From Thinopyrum elongatum (lineage: Eukaryota; Streptophyta; Magnoliopsida; Poales; Poaceae): 64,000 nt of DNA. Of this stretch, positions 42,355 through 55,400 are shown piece after piece. The position numbers were made by a program, and so were the translations under genes. The stretch is from contig CM022302.1 of NCBI GenBank assembly GCA_011799875.1, positions 177,808,942-177,872,941 on the forward strand, given 5' to 3'. The notes beneath the pieces were generated by a model. That model ran no database searches. It saw only the letters and a program-made list of their open reading frames with translations, and had not been told where the DNA came from. Within the stretch, counting starts at the first letter, position 1. Each line of letters opens with the position of its first letter.

Positions 42355-43130
42355 TGTTTTACGAAAGTTCTTCGGTTTCATGCTAATCGAAAGTGGTTGT
42401 TAATAAGACTGGATCAACCTTATTAATGGATCATTTTTTAGAGGTATGAAGTTGATGAATTTAGTAAGCACTACATTCTGCTCCCAACTTTTATTCTCTG
42501 TTTTTCTTAGTTAAATAAAGTAAATTGCCTTGTTTTGTTTGTTTTCTGATTTTCTTGTGCAATAAAAAAATGACCCAAAAATAAAAGTTCTCAGAATGCC
42601 CTGAAAATTTAATATGATTTTTTCTGAATATTCAAGAATTTTTTATGGAAATAACATCAGAGGGGCGTGCACCAGGTGGGCACAACCCAACTGGGCGCGC
42701 CAGCTGCCCCAGGCGTGCCCTGGTAGGTTGTGGTCCCCACATGGGGCCCCTCACTTATCTCTTTAGTCCACACATCACCTACCTCCAGAAATAATTCACC
42801 ATTGCTCTCTCTCTCTCTCTCGTGTTCTTGCTCTCAAACCCGCGGATTTCGATCTCTTTGCTCGAAGCTCTGTTTTCGAAACTGTTTCGGGGAATTGCTA
42901 CTTGGCATGTGACTCCCCCACTTGTCCAATTTGTTTTTGCTTTAGTGGTTTATATTTTGAATATTAGCTACTCTTGGTGCTACTGTAGATGAGCTTGCAT
43001 GTTGAATTCTTAGAGTTCTAAGTAGTTTGAATGCTCAATATGGCCTCTATACATCCCTATGAGTAGTTGCTATCAATCTTGCAAAGTTTTGTTGACAAAA
43101 ATCTTTGTGGACTAAAATTTTCGGAATTTT

Positions 43131-44168
43131 GTGTGTAGGAATAAGATGAGTTTCTTTAGGAAGTTTGCTTCCAAGAAGAACTCCAAGGGAGTTATTGGGG
43201 AGTCATCAAACAATGATCTCCGCACCCGGAGAATGGCGGAGGTGCGCCCGTGCGAATGGCCGCACAACCCCTTCATGGATGGGGCTGGAATTCGTCAAGA
43301 GTTCACACAATTTGCTGCTAATGCTGGTCTCACCGACTTCATCGCAGCTGAGTGTGAACAATGCCATCTCCTTACAAATTCCTTTGTGCAAAGTTTTCAT
43401 TTTCTGAATAGGAATAACCCCCCTGAGGTGCAATTTAATTTATATACTGAAACCCATCAGATACCAATCACTGAATTTTGTGACATATGCTTGATTCCTT
43501 CTGGCGGGGAAATAGGAGACCCTAGGCCGGTAGAGTTCGAGGGCTTTTATCGTACTATGTCAGTGGGGGTGAGAGAGGCGTATCGAGTGTCACCGCTACT
43601 AGTCTGCAGTTTCCTCCTGTGCATTATTTTGCTCTGTTAAAATATTGCTAAGTGCTTAATCGCTAGAGAGAAGGTCGGTGCACTCTGTGCTCTGGACTTC
43701 GCCATCTTACATCGTGCACTCTACGGCGATACTAGCTATAGCCTTGGGGCTATCATTGCACATCGCCTGCACCTTAACAGATCTAATGGTAAAATTCATG
43801 GCGGTATTTATGCGACTCGTTTAGCGAGTCACTTTAACATTCAGATTCGCCAGGATGATTATCTTTTAACCAAGGTTTATGTAAACCACCAGGCGATGAG
43901 GGATCACCATTTTACTGATACTAATGATTCTATTAATCCTATTCCTTACAACCTGGTTTTTAGTGAGAACACCCATGATATAATCCCTTTGCCTGCACCT
44001 GCTTTGTTTGATTCTATTGCCAGGAGAGGATACAGGATCATGCCTGAGGACATTGTTGCCTATCAGAACACCCAGGCAGCAGCTGAGGAGGAACCTCAAG
44101 ACTGGGACACTCAGGTTCCCGCACCGCAGCACTTCAACGTGGGTCCCGATGGCTACTGCGAGTGGTGA
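43131..44168 (+). pseudogene. Plant retrotransposon accessory ORF (putative plant transposon protein type)
   Basis: The protein starts MSFFRKFASKKNSKGVIGES and runs through LTDFIAAECEQCHLLTNSFV and FYRTMSVGVREAYRVS. It is broken by a frameshift and stops at about 43600-43680. Homology then resumes in another frame (REDDY-like region, FTDTNDSINPIPYNLVFSEN, THDIIPLPAPALFDSI) to a TGA at 44166-44168. Similar ORFs occur between gag-pro and the 3' LTR of large Triticeae gypsy elements. Their function is unknown. Confidence 0.6.
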
Positions 44169-46255
44169 TTAACAAGCTAGGACAAAAGCCTAAGCTTGGG
44201 GGAGTACGTATTTCCACCGATATTACATTCATGTTCATACATCTCATTCCAGTTGTCAGTGTTCACACTTTTTCATTGTATCATCCTTGCTAGATTTATT
44301 TTCTCGTTTTCTTCTTGTGTGTTTGAAAAACTTCAAAAAATCCAAAAAAATGTTGCTTGCTTCTTTTCGGTTTTTCTTTCTAGTGTAGTTAGTTGTAGTA
44401 TTAAAAAGAAAACCCAAAAAGATTTCCTTGTTCTTCTTTTGCTTGTTGGGAACTTTCCCGTGTAAATAGTTTTTCTCATTTTTGTTTTTCCCTCTTTAAT
44501 TTTCTTTCTTCTAGAAGAACTAAAAACTCAAAAAATATTTCAGTGTGTTTCTCTGAATTTATTTTCTTTCTATTGAGTCATACTAAGGAGAAGACCAAGA
44601 TGAAAACGTTGAGTGGCTCTCATATGCATTATTACTGATCTAACAAAGAGCCCAAATTACCTTGTCTTCTCCTTTGAATAAAATGTTTGCAGATTCCAGC
44701 TTTGTCCACGGCACTCCTGCACTATTATTATTTCCATATCATTCGGTCGTGCAAGTGAAAGGCAATGATGATGATATTTGATGAACTGGCTGTGGCGGAG
44801 AGAAACGGGTATGAACTCAACTTGTTCTGTTTTTGTAAATATGTTTAACCTAGTATCCATGATTCAGTCTATTATGATTAAACATGTTTGCAATGACAAT
44901 TAGAGATTATAGTTTCTCATGCCATGCTTAAGTAGCTAGGAGTGGATAATGATTTATCTTGGACGTCAACATGCATTAAAATGATTGTGATGTGGTATGA
45001 TGATATGGTATCCTCCTCCGAATGTTCGAGTGGCTTGATTTGGCACATGTTCATGCATGTAGTTGAATCAAAACCAACATTGCCTCTATGATATTTATGT
45101 TTATGGTGTTCATATCCTACTCGTGCTAGTATCCAATGTTACTTATGCATAATGCATGTTCATGACCGTTTTCGCTCTCTAGCTGGCCGCATCTCAACCT
45201 ATTTGCTAGCCTTCGCCTGTACTAAGCGGGAATACTGCTTGTGCATCAAAATCCTGAAACCCAAGTTATTCCAGATGAGTCCACCATATATCTACCTATA
45301 TGCGGTATTACCCAGCCGTTCCAAGTAAATTTGCATGTGCCACCTCTAAAAATTTCAAATAAACATCCATTTTTGTGTGCCTGGATTGTTCATAGAGTGA
45401 CAGGAGGTAGTCAGTATCTTCCATGCTAAGCGGGTTATTCACATGATGAGTGTTTATTCACTCATCCTTGCATGAGAGGGGCGGTAATAGGGATTCCCAG
45501 TCCCGAATTCAAAATTGCAAATAATTAAACAAAACTCCCCCAAGACAGATGTTGGTATGGACGGTACCTGTGGATTCGGCTAGCCGTGGAATGTGTTTGT
45601 TGGTGGAGGGGAGTAAACCTTTACTTTTATCGCTTGGAAACCGCTACTAATGTGTTTAGCATGGAAGATACCGATAACTAATGGTCGCGAAGTGAACATG
45701 AAGGGTGCATTTCTCAAAATTTCATTTATCTTTGTTTTTAAAATATGAGCTCTGGCACCGCTGCAAATCACTGCTTCCCTCTGTGAAGGGATTATCTATT
45801 TACTTTTATGTTGTGTCATCACCTCCTCAAATAAGCACCAGAACCTGAGAGCACTATTGTCATCCTCATGCATTGTGTATAGCTAATGTTGGATGCATCA
45901 TGACTGGATCTTTTCCTCCATGAATTACAAAGTCTAGTCGCTGCTTGAACTTTGGAGGTGCTTTGCATTTATGTTTTGCGGTCTCAAAAAGGGCTAGCGA
46001 GATACCACTGTTGTCATATTGTATCATGATTGTTTGACAAAGTGTTGTCATTTGAGATGCTTTATTATTACTCGCTAGTTGTTTATGTAATTGATGTGAG
46101 TTAATATTATTTTTAAGAGTTATTGCTGGCATGGTTAGTCATGATCCTTGCTGAAAACCTGGGTGTTACTTAACCTTATTTATGTAAATAAGAGCAAAAG
46201 AGTTCATAAAAGTTTTTCTTTTTCACTTTCAGTTTATCAACTGAATTGCTTGAGG
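44169..46255 (+). mobile_element. Non-coding 3' internal region of the gypsy element
   Basis: About 2.1 kb without a supported gene, typical of this family. It ends abruptly after ACTGAATTGCTTGAGGA, a stretch that in intact copies lies shortly before the 3' LTR. Unrelated LTR sequence follows, so the 3' LTR of this element is lost. Confidence 0.6.
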
Positions 46256-49200
46256 AATCTCGCGGGTACCCTCCAGGTCAACCCGACTACACATCAACTC
46301 GCGGGTACCCTCATGGTCAACCCAACTCGCAAGAGACTGTCGGGAACTCAGGTCCACCTCTACCGGGATGGTACCGCCTGTCCCTCCAGCCATGCAGTAA
46401 CAGTAACTCTCGCGGGTATCCCTCGGGGCCGACCCGTCTTAACATGGTTCTGGGGGTAAAGTCTAAGTAACAGTGTGTCCAAAACAAGAAGGGGGAAACC
46501 CGAGGAATCACCCTCGATGGATTCCCACTCGATGTAACCGTCAAGGTGGACTTGGAGGAATCACCCTCGATCGTCCACACTTGAGGGGTTGCACGACAGA
46601 GTCGTTATCGTGAGTGGTGAAGGAGGAATCACCCTCAAAGACCATGACCGATTAGCTACACTACAGAGTTAACATCAGAAGTGCTATACGAGGTATCACC
46701 CTCGGCACTCGATAGTAACCCTGCAGTGTCGAGCAACTAAGGGGGTGTGATGTGATGTGTCGGGCTGTGGACATTGATCACGTTGATCGAGTCATCGGAG
46801 ATAAAGCGGGGGCAAATGGGACAAGGTGAGGGGGTCACTGATGGATCACTAACCAACCTATACTAAGAAGTTTAGGATAAGTAGGTAATGTAACAATTGC
46901 ATGTTACAAAAACAAGCTATGCATCAGAATGGGATCATACAAAAGCAGTAGCAGTTCTAATGCAAGCATAAGAGAGAAGGGAAATGGGCGATATCAGAAT
47001 GATCGAGGGCGTTTGCTTACCTAGAAGCTCTGCAGATAGATACGGACCCTCGATGGCGAAGTAGTCGATCACCGGATCAACAGCGGTCTCGAGGTCTACC
47101 GGAAAAGAAGTAGCGGAGGGGGAACACAATAAATAACAGAGCAAACAATTGCATCACAAAGCATGACATGGCGAAATGTGGTGCTAGGGGCGACCTAACG
47201 CAGTGCTATGATATGTCTCTGTTGTATCTACTTTTCCTAACGCTTTTCCTCATGTTTTGGACTCCAATTTGCATTATTTGAATGAAACTAACTCGGACTG
47301 ACGTTGTTTTCAGCAGAACTACCATGGTGTTGTTTTTGTGCAGAAATAAAAGTTCTCGAAATGGAACGAAACTTTTTGGAGATTTTTTTATAGAATAAAA
47401 GAAAAATACCGGAGCCAAGAACCACCGGAGGGGGGCCCCTGGGTGAACACAACCCACCAGGGCGCGCCCCCCTCCTGGCACGCCCATGTGGGTTGTCCCA
47501 CCTGGTGGGCCCGCTGAACCAATCACCAATGCTATAAATTCACATTTTTCGGAGAAAAAATAGGGGAGAAAGAATTATCGCGTTTCACCAGACGGAGCCA
47601 CCGCCACCTCCTGTTCTTCATCGGGAGGCCAGATCTGGAGTCCGTTTGGGGCTCCGGAGAGGGGGATCTTCGATCTTCATCATCACCAACCCTTCTCCAT
47701 CGCCAATTCCATGATGCTCCCCACTGGGAGTGAGTAATCCCTTCATAGGCTCGCTGGTCGGTGAGGAGTTGGATGAGATTCATCATGTAATCGAGTTAGT
47801 TTTGTTAGGGCTTGATCCCTAGTATCCATTATGTTCTGAGATTGATGTTGCTATGACTTTGCCATGCTTAATGCTTGTCACTTTGGGCCCGGGTGCCATG
47901 ATTTCAGATCTGAACTATTTATGTTATCACCATTATATCTATGTTCTAGATCCGATCTTGCAAGTTATAGTCACCTATTACGTGTTATGATCTGCAAACC
48001 CCGGAGTGACAGTATTCGGGATACTTTCTGGTGATGACCGTATTTTGAGGAGTTCATATATTCACTATGTGTTAATGCTTTGTTCCGGTTATCTATTAAA
48101 AGGAGGCCTTAATATCCCTTAGTTTCCTTATGGACCCAGCTGCCACGGGAGGGTAGGACAAAAGATGTCATGCAAGTTCTTTCCATAAGCTGGTATGACT
48201 ATTTACAGAATACATGCCTACATTATATTTATGAACTGGAGCTAGTGCCGTATCGCCCTAGGTTATGATTGTTATATGATGAATATCATCCAACGATCTC
48301 ACCGATCCAATGCCTACAATTTTCTCTTATAATTTTCCTACTAAGTTACAACTGCTACTGTTACTGTTGCACTTGCTACAAAACCATTGCTATCACTGTT
48401 ACCGTTACTATTACTGTTTCTACTACTATCAAAACTATCATACTACTTTGCTACTTATCACTTTGCTGCAGATAATTAATCTCCAGGTGTGGTTGAATTG
48501 ACAACTCAGCTGCTAATACTTTCAAGTATTCTTTGGATCCCCTTGTGTCGAATCAATAAATTTGGGTTGAATACTCTACCCTCGAAAACTGTTGTGATCC
48601 CCTATACCTGTGGGTTATCATGCTACACGTTGCAAACGAAGCGGGAAATTAACTGGAACATTTTCCCGGTTTCGGACATCTGTCAGACAGATGAACCGGA
48701 GGGGAAGGTTCCATGTTTGCAGTGCTGGAGGCATCTGACAGGTATGGGGATAACATATTCGGGTTCGTCTCATTTTTCTAATCAACTTTCATGTAGAAAT
48801 TTTTTCATCCGAGCCACGGTCTATTTTCTATGATTTTATAAAGTTTTAAAGTTTTTCTGAAATTCCTGGATTTATTATTAATTGAAAATTAAAACATAAT
48901 TTGCTAAACATACCCAGAAGCATACCCACCGAGAGGCTGACTGGTGGGTCCAGAGGGCCCAGTTGACCAAGTCAACAGCCCAGTCAACAGTCAACTGGGT
49001 TGACTGTTGACTAGTCAAATATGGTAGGTGGGGCCTAGTGGTCATACTCTGTAATATTCTAAGAGTGTTTAGTTAATTCCTAATTTAGGGGTTATTAGAG
49101 GGTGGACCACATGTCATTGATGCATTAGGGGGGTTAGTTTTAAAATAAAAAGGGGATTACCCCCTACCCTTAAGCAGGCCAAGGCCAACAGGGGCGGCCG

Positions 49201-50835
49201 TACCCCGCACGACCACGGGGCGGCCTACCGGGGCAACAAGCAAGGGACAGGATGCAGCCGGAGGCGGGCTGGGGCGGCGGCCAAAGGCATGAGGCAGGGA
49301 CGGCGGTGGCGCTAGGCAGCGGGGCGAGCGGCAGCAGGCAGCAGAGCCGCAGCGGGCGGAGGTGGGAGTGGAACCCCGGCGAGCGCGCGGGGAAAGTGCC
49401 GACGAGCGTCAATGATGGACGCGGGAGGAGGCGCATGAGCGAGGCGGCTGCAGGGGAGCGCCCGAGGCGACGGTGCCCATGGGCGTGGGCGGAGGTGAGG
49501 CGCGCGCGGCTCGGCGGGCCACGGCGGCTGGCGGCGACGCGGGGCTAGCGAGCGGTTGTGGGTGGCCATGGCCACGTGGGAGTAGCGGCCGGGTGGAGCC
49601 GGGGCGGCCAGGCGCGGCCAGGTTGCGGCCACAGCAAGCATGGGCGGTGAGCACCAGCGGTAGTGGTGAGTGCGATCAACCGCGACAAAGGTAGGCGCAG
49701 GGGGCGCAGCCCTGGGCCAGCAGCGACAGGGGGTGAGCGGCGGGCGCGCTGAGCGGCGTATGGACGTGTGGGCGCAATGAGTAGTGAGAGGAGAGCGCGG
49801 AAGGAGGCGTTCGTCACGGGCGGCGTGCGAGAGGCCGAGCGGGCGCACATAGATGTGAAAGGCAGGGGGTTTCGAGAGAGAGACTCACAGCGGACCTAAC
49901 GGAGGCGACGGTGAGGCCGGGGGAGACTTGACGAAGACGCAATCGCCGGCGACGTCCGGTGGATCTAAGGTTGAAGAAGGGGGTGGTTGTGTCGCCTCAA
50001 AGCGTCTCGGGATGGGATCCTCACGGGAGGGGTTGAGGGCGACGAGCGGTGACCTCCTGGACACTTTTTGGCGCCGCGGGGAGGCTTTGGAGCGTGGTGA
50101 CGATGACGATGTGACGACGGCAACGCACGGGCGTCAAGCGGGAGAGGCAGGGGCATGAGAGGGAAGAAAAAAGGGGACGCTAGGGTTTCAGGGAGGAGGG
50201 GCCGGTCTTATCCATCTCGGGGTGTCGTGGATGCTCGACACGAGCTCATCGGTACGCGTGGACGGCCGACCAGAGGCCACGACCATGGCTCTGTCTCTCT
50301 GTAGAAAAGAAGAAGGAGAAGGCCGTGGTGGGCTTGGGCCATTCTACTGTAGCACTAGGATTCTAGTGCACAGTGTGCACTTAGCCCCATCTCAATTTTT
50401 TCTGTTTTAATATTTTAGTATTGTTTTCTACTTAATTCCCATAGCAAATGAATTTAGGTCAACTTGAAATTTAGCACATAATTAGTGGGCAATATTTTGA
50501 GACAACACCTAAAGTTTTCAAGTGGTTTGGGAAAACCATAAACATTTGTTTATATTTAAAAGCCCATAATAGTTGTCATTGGACCACTTTAATATTTTTC
50601 TAAGGATTAATTAGTGAGTCAAATGAAGTTGGTTTCCACATGACAAATGATCAGGGGAATTTATAGAACTTTTCGAACATTTTAGTTTTATAGTTGGAGG
50701 AAAAATAAATTGACTTGTCTTTTAAATTTGAATTTGAGGTCGGTTTGGAACAAAGTGATGATTAGCAAAATTTAATTATGATGACATGGCACCATTAACA
50801 AGAGTTTACTGTAGCATGACACCCGGGGTGTTACA
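46256..50835 (-). mobile_element. LTR of a second gypsy family, minus strand, truncated and split
   Basis: Read on minus, the sequence starts TGTAACACCCCGGGTGTCAT at 50835 and continues to 46256, interrupted by the solo LTR at 47210-48620. The portions on both sides of the solo LTR join at TGCTA. The GC-rich block 49190-50200 gives many overlapping ORFs on both strands but no recognised protein. The left end is cut by the gypsy body, so no partner LTR is visible. Confidence 0.5.
47210..48620 (+). mobile_element. Solo LTR of the Sabrina-like family, 1411 bp
   Basis: It begins TGATATGTCTCTGTTGTATC and ends GGTTATCA, and is flanked on both sides by TGCTA (47205-47209 and 48621-48625). A perfect 5-bp duplication around one LTR shows removal of the body by LTR-LTR recombination. 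It is the same family as 35417-35884, but a separate insertion. Confidence 0.9.
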
Positions 50836-51716
50836 CACAGTGAATCCCAGACGAACGTTTCTGTTCGTAGATACATCCCACACAGTTTTATGTATAGCCT
50901 CGTGTGTGATAGGTGTAACGATCACACACGCTCTGCGTCTGTTAACCGTTTGCTTTATTCAACCATATCACACACGATTTGATGAAGAAAAATGTATGGC
51001 ATTGGGCTATCCATCACAACTGCTTTTACTGCTAGAACCGTTTGCAAAGTTCCATGACCTATTTAGCAGGTTTATTAGTTTACAATTAATAATTCCAGTA
51101 TTATGCAAATTCACATTTCATATCGAACAGCTATTTGCCAATTACATATCAGGCACATAAATATATTTTAACATCACAGTACGATAGCGACCTAAAAACA
51201 ACACAGTACAGCATATAGCTAGTTCAGCTTCATAAGAATAATATTAGAACAATATATTCATTTCCCTGATCGACTGATGCATGATCAGCCAGGTTTGTCT
51301 TCTCCACCTCTGCTTTCAGTTCAGTAAGAACATGTTTCGCACTGACCAACTAGGAAAGTGCCTCCTCCTTTGCCAACACCATCTTAGCAAAGTCTAATTT
51401 AAAAAATCTGAGCTCATTCTCCATCTTCCTCTTTTTTTCCCGCATCTTGAAATATTCTTCAGCATTGACAACACTTTCTCTAAGCCTATCTCTGTTCTCT
51501 TCCTCATACATGCTCCAGAGCTTTGCTAAGCACATCTTCAAAGACTGTGGCCACTCTTGATCAACCCACTCTAGGTAAGAACACTTCCGTTCATCCTATA
51601 ATATTTAAAACTATATCAGTAACAATTGTAGGGGAAATGGGTTTCTAGCAACATAGAAAATCACCAAATACATATTTTGAAAAACTAAAGAAACATGTTA
51701 ATTATGACATATACCT
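50836..51716 (-). mobile_element. Probable CACTA-derived fragment
   Basis: AT-rich sequence with repeated CACACA(C/G) and TCACACACG motifs is followed, on minus, by an exon of a CACTA-associated protein. No terminal repeats are present. It is cut at 51716 by mitochondrial DNA. Confidence 0.35.
51228..51595 (-). pseudogene. C-terminal exon of a GRF-zinc-finger-like plant protein
   Basis: After an intron acceptor (TTATAG) the minus strand reads DERKCSYLEWVDQEWPQSLK, MCLAKLWSMYEEE, a charged coiled-coil region (EYFKMREKKRKMENELRFFK), then a TAG at about 51350. It continues LVSAKHVLTELKAEVEK to a TGA near 51228. The C-x-LEWVDQEW start recalls the end of a GRF-type zinc finger seen in many wheat transposon-linked proteins, but the finger itself is not here. 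The upstream intron is truncated by the NUMT. Confidence 0.5.
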
Positions 51717-51896
51717 CGGTTTCTTACTCGTGCCATTGAACTCTATCTTGGCAACTTGGACAACTTATAACGATGTCTGTCCCGCATATCAGACGGAAGA
51801 TCGTGTTACAAAATTCGAAAGCTTTCGTCTCAATTCATATTTAGCCGCGAGCAATCTACCTTTGTGATCTCGTATATTTCGTCGCTTCTCCGGCAT
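51717..51896 (-). pseudogene. rps14: Mitochondrial rps14, truncated and broken
   Basis: The minus strand from 51896 reads MPEKRRNIRDHKGRLLAAKY then ELRRKL, matching the start of plant mitochondrial ribosomal protein S14. The frame is then disturbed; in another frame LPSDMRDRHRYKLSKLPR and SSMARVRNR are recognisable. The gene is cut off at the NUMT border. The rps14 copy in grass mitochondria is known to be a pseudogene replaced by a nuclear gene, so the damage may predate the transfer. Confidence 0.8.
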
Positions 51897-51897
51897 C

Positions 51898-52461
51898 TTA
51901 CTTAGTTTCCCCCTCATCTTTTAGCAAAAAGCCGCTCCACAGTAGTAAAGTCTCATCTTTGGTATTGGCCGAAGTGACAATAGTCACATTGAACCCTCGA
52001 ATATGCTCGAAGATGTCAAAATGATCTTCCAGTTCTGGGGAGAATTCACAAAACTCCGTTTCCATAAAGAATTTGATGGAGTTTTCCTGTATTTCGACGG
52101 GAGAATCCAACATATAAATTACTAAGATTCTGGCCAAAAAATGGTACATTCCATGCCCTCGAAGAACGCTTTGTCATGCAAAGTCACCGACATATCCAGT
52201 GTCTTTTTCGGACCCCAGGAATGGATTGGATCGAAACGACTTTCCTGCTTGAAAATAGGGGCCCCTTTGTGTCTGTATGAATCTCTGACCGCACAAAATC
52301 TCCATAGCCAATTTTCTAAATTGGATTCTGAAATCAGAGGCAGCTTTTGGTACTAATCTTATTTCAAACAATCCAGGAACTTCCATAACATTGGCGTGAT
52401 TCAGTTTGAGAAATAGATCCTGACGTAATACATCTTCGTAACGAAAATGGAGTGGAAACAT
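51898..52461 (-). pseudogene. rpl5: Mitochondrial ribosomal protein L5, one nonsense codon
   Basis: From ATG at 52461 the frame encodes [45 protein letters not shown], then after a TGA (about 52171) [45 protein letters not shown] and [17 protein letters not shown]. It ends in TAA one base before the rps14 start. The length of 188 codons including the stop is full length. The TGA stands where an Arg codon is expected (CGA to TGA), a change typical of nuclear decay. L5 organises the 5S rRNA region of the large mitoribosomal subunit; this nuclear copy lacks a presequence and cannot give a full protein. Confidence 0.88.
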
Positions 52462-55400
52462 CATGGCTTTTCCGCTTTTTTTGAGAATGAGCACTGTGAA
52501 CTATCCGCTTCAAAAAGGATAGTTGATCGAACCGAAACCAACGTCAAGTACGAGTTATTAAGCGCCGAATCAAAAAAAGTGTACTTCCTTTACGCTTGGA
52601 TTTACCTATTAATATGAAGTTCACTCTTCTGCTGACTTGAGTCTAGAAGGGAAGCGACTGATTTCCTATTCTTCTTTGCAGCGCTTGACTCCTGTGGAAT
52701 TCCATTAACAAGCTTAAAAGAAAGCCTTTTATTTGGTTTTTGAGATACTAGTTATTTATAGGTTAAGTTCGATATTTCACTCCGTGGGCCGGCTAATTAA
52801 TTCAAGTAATTCCTGGAGGGGAATCAATCAAAGAGATTGCCTGCCCATGCTACAATTCCTTACTCAAATGGACTAGAGCGCTAAGCTGCCTTCCCGGCAC
52901 CACCACTATAATGAATGGCTCAAACAAATAGGAGATGAGAATATAATTGATCCTTTCTAGAATAGAATATAAAGCGAAGCTTGTTCTGCCCATCTATCTA
53001 GAGAATGAAAAGGAACTAATGCCACTGATAGGAAATATATAGACCGTACGCCCACTTACCACTCTACCACTTCAATTCAATGACGGACTTCACCGATACC
53101 GATGCCAAACCTAGCTTGAGAGAGATCGATCACAGGCATGTGGTGAACGATACCGAAAGAAAGAGCACTGAAATGAACCATATCGAGCACAGGTCTCACT
53201 CTACAAGTCAAGTTCGATGAGCTCTTAGCGGACCTGTGCCTACTATCTACTAAGTGTGTGCTAGGGAAAGAAAGCAAGTTGAGCAGGTCTCACTCTGTCC
53301 GGTGACCAAGAAAGCTTAAATAATACCGTAAAGTGATCACTGAAACCTCATACCGATTCGCCACATGAAAGCGGGTTTAAGGTAAGGCGGGAAAGACTAT
53401 CGCCGAAAGATATATATGTTTTGAAGAGAGAGATCCACAGGCAAAAATCTTGAAGGAAGGACTGACTAAAGGAAGGAACAGACCATAGCAAAAGCCGAAG
53501 AAGATGCGAATCAGGAAAAGGGAGATGAGTTCCAGTTGTTAGAAAGACCAGTGCCCGGAAAAGCAAGTCGGAAGGGGATCCGGATGTTCAGTGCTTAAAT
53601 AAAAAAGATAGGTGTTGCTCTGTTGTTTGCTTTGAGGTTTCCCCTAGTTGGGGAGACCGAGAAGAAAACCAGTAGGAAGGCGATCCGAAGTCTAGTGTTA
53701 AAAGAGCTAGTTGCCCGCCTCTTGATGGAGAATTGAAAACATCCCAATGTACCTTTCACTAATTAAGTAGTAGTGAGGCGTCGGTACGTCAGCTGGAGAA
53801 GAATGTTTGCTTTTCGTATCACTGGTGTAGTGATTGACACGGTCTTCACATATTGAACAACCTAAGAGTGGAAACACCTTAATCGCTTCTCCAAGCTTAT
53901 CTATATATATTTATCGATGGAAGCGGAAGGAAAGGCTTAAAGAAGGTGACAAGAAGAGAAACTTATTAGTTCGTCATAGCCAACTTATCATTCCAATGAG
54001 AGGTTGAAGTATGATAGAAGTTATTGATACCGATTTAGGTGAGCAGCATAGCCTGGCAGAGCCAAAGGAAGAAGTCTGTCTTGTTAGCGAGTTAGAGAGT
54101 AGTTTCCTTTAGACGATTTCCGCGAGCAAACTAGATTTTCACGAACGCAAAGGAGAAAGAAAACCAACAACCAATAGGGTGAGGCAACTAACTACCAATC
54201 CTTTTATTAAATAGCCGTGGTGTGGGTAAACATAAAGAAGCCACAGAAGAAATCAAGCCAAAGGCTTCTCACTTTCTAAAGTAGTAAAAAGTGGATCCCC
54301 GCTTCAAGGGGCTTGGCGTAGATCTTTGAAAATCATCAATCGGGTGAGCCAGCTATTATTAAGGGAGGCCAGGTCTACATACGTAATATCAAGTTGCTCT
54401 AGTTGCGTGTCTTTCGTACGGAAAGATGGGTGTTTTTATCCAAGCAAGGGAATAGAATAGGTAACAACCCCCCCTCACATCAAGCCTGTACGCTAGCTAC
54501 CAACATATACTATGGAGTCCATGGCTACCTCCGCGGATGGAAGACCGTAGATTTTTCACTTTCGCTAAAGAGTTGAACTCTGACTGAAAGGACTTGACAC
54601 ATTGCCAAGGCGATTTTATTAGCCAGCCGTGGGATAGAGATCTACGGTAAACGAGCGATAGCCTCTAAAGAGTGCCGAAAAAGGATTGGTTCCTTTTTCT
54701 AAAGATCCGAGACTGGTGAACATATTGCATAATTTAAAGAAGCCCATTTCATTAGAGGGAGGGAGCCCTTCCTACCTTTCTTTATATAAGTGCTAGTGTC
54801 AAATGAGACAGTTGCCCGCCTTGGAGGGGTTGTAGCGAAAGCTCCGAAGTCCACTTCTTTACCAACTTGAATTCATAAGGAGACCGAACTCTATTCATGC
54901 TCACGTGAACCACGGGTGATGATATTCCGCTGTTCTGAAATCAAATAGGAAATGGATGGCGCTTGAGTTTTTTATCTTGGCATGAGAAACTATTCCTATT
55001 CCTTTTGCTTACAATCACCTCACTTCCCTTATAAGAAGATAATAGTGCTTGTATCCTGGATCATGAGGTTCCCCTCTTCAGTCTGATAAGAAGTCAAGGT
55101 CTCGGTTCCGTATTAAGTAAAGATAAGGAACTCGTCCAGAGGATTTCTTCGGTTTCGGTAGGGAAGCCACTGGTTCGTATCACGCTATGGTTGAGGGACC
55201 TTCTTGGTTCAAAGCTAACAAATAGGTATCATGTTGGCACTCAATCGCTAAGAGTAGCCAACAACTTAACTTGCAGGCTTTAAAACCTGCTCATACGGTA
55301 ATGGCGAGGGGTTTTGCGGATCCCTTTCTCTATGAGTTTCGGTTGATAATGACATAAGGTGAGCAACGAACCTCCAATCACTTTTTCAGGAATACATAGA

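Noticed and set aside
47210..48620. This LTR as the 3' LTR of the gag element starting at 35417
   Set aside because: It is flanked by its own perfect TGCTA duplication and lies inside a different LTR, so it is an independent solo LTR.
49170..50158. Several overlapping ORFs of 60-180 codons on both strands
   Set aside because: High GC lowers stop frequency; the ORFs lie in an LTR, have biased Arg/Pro/Ala content and resemble no protein.
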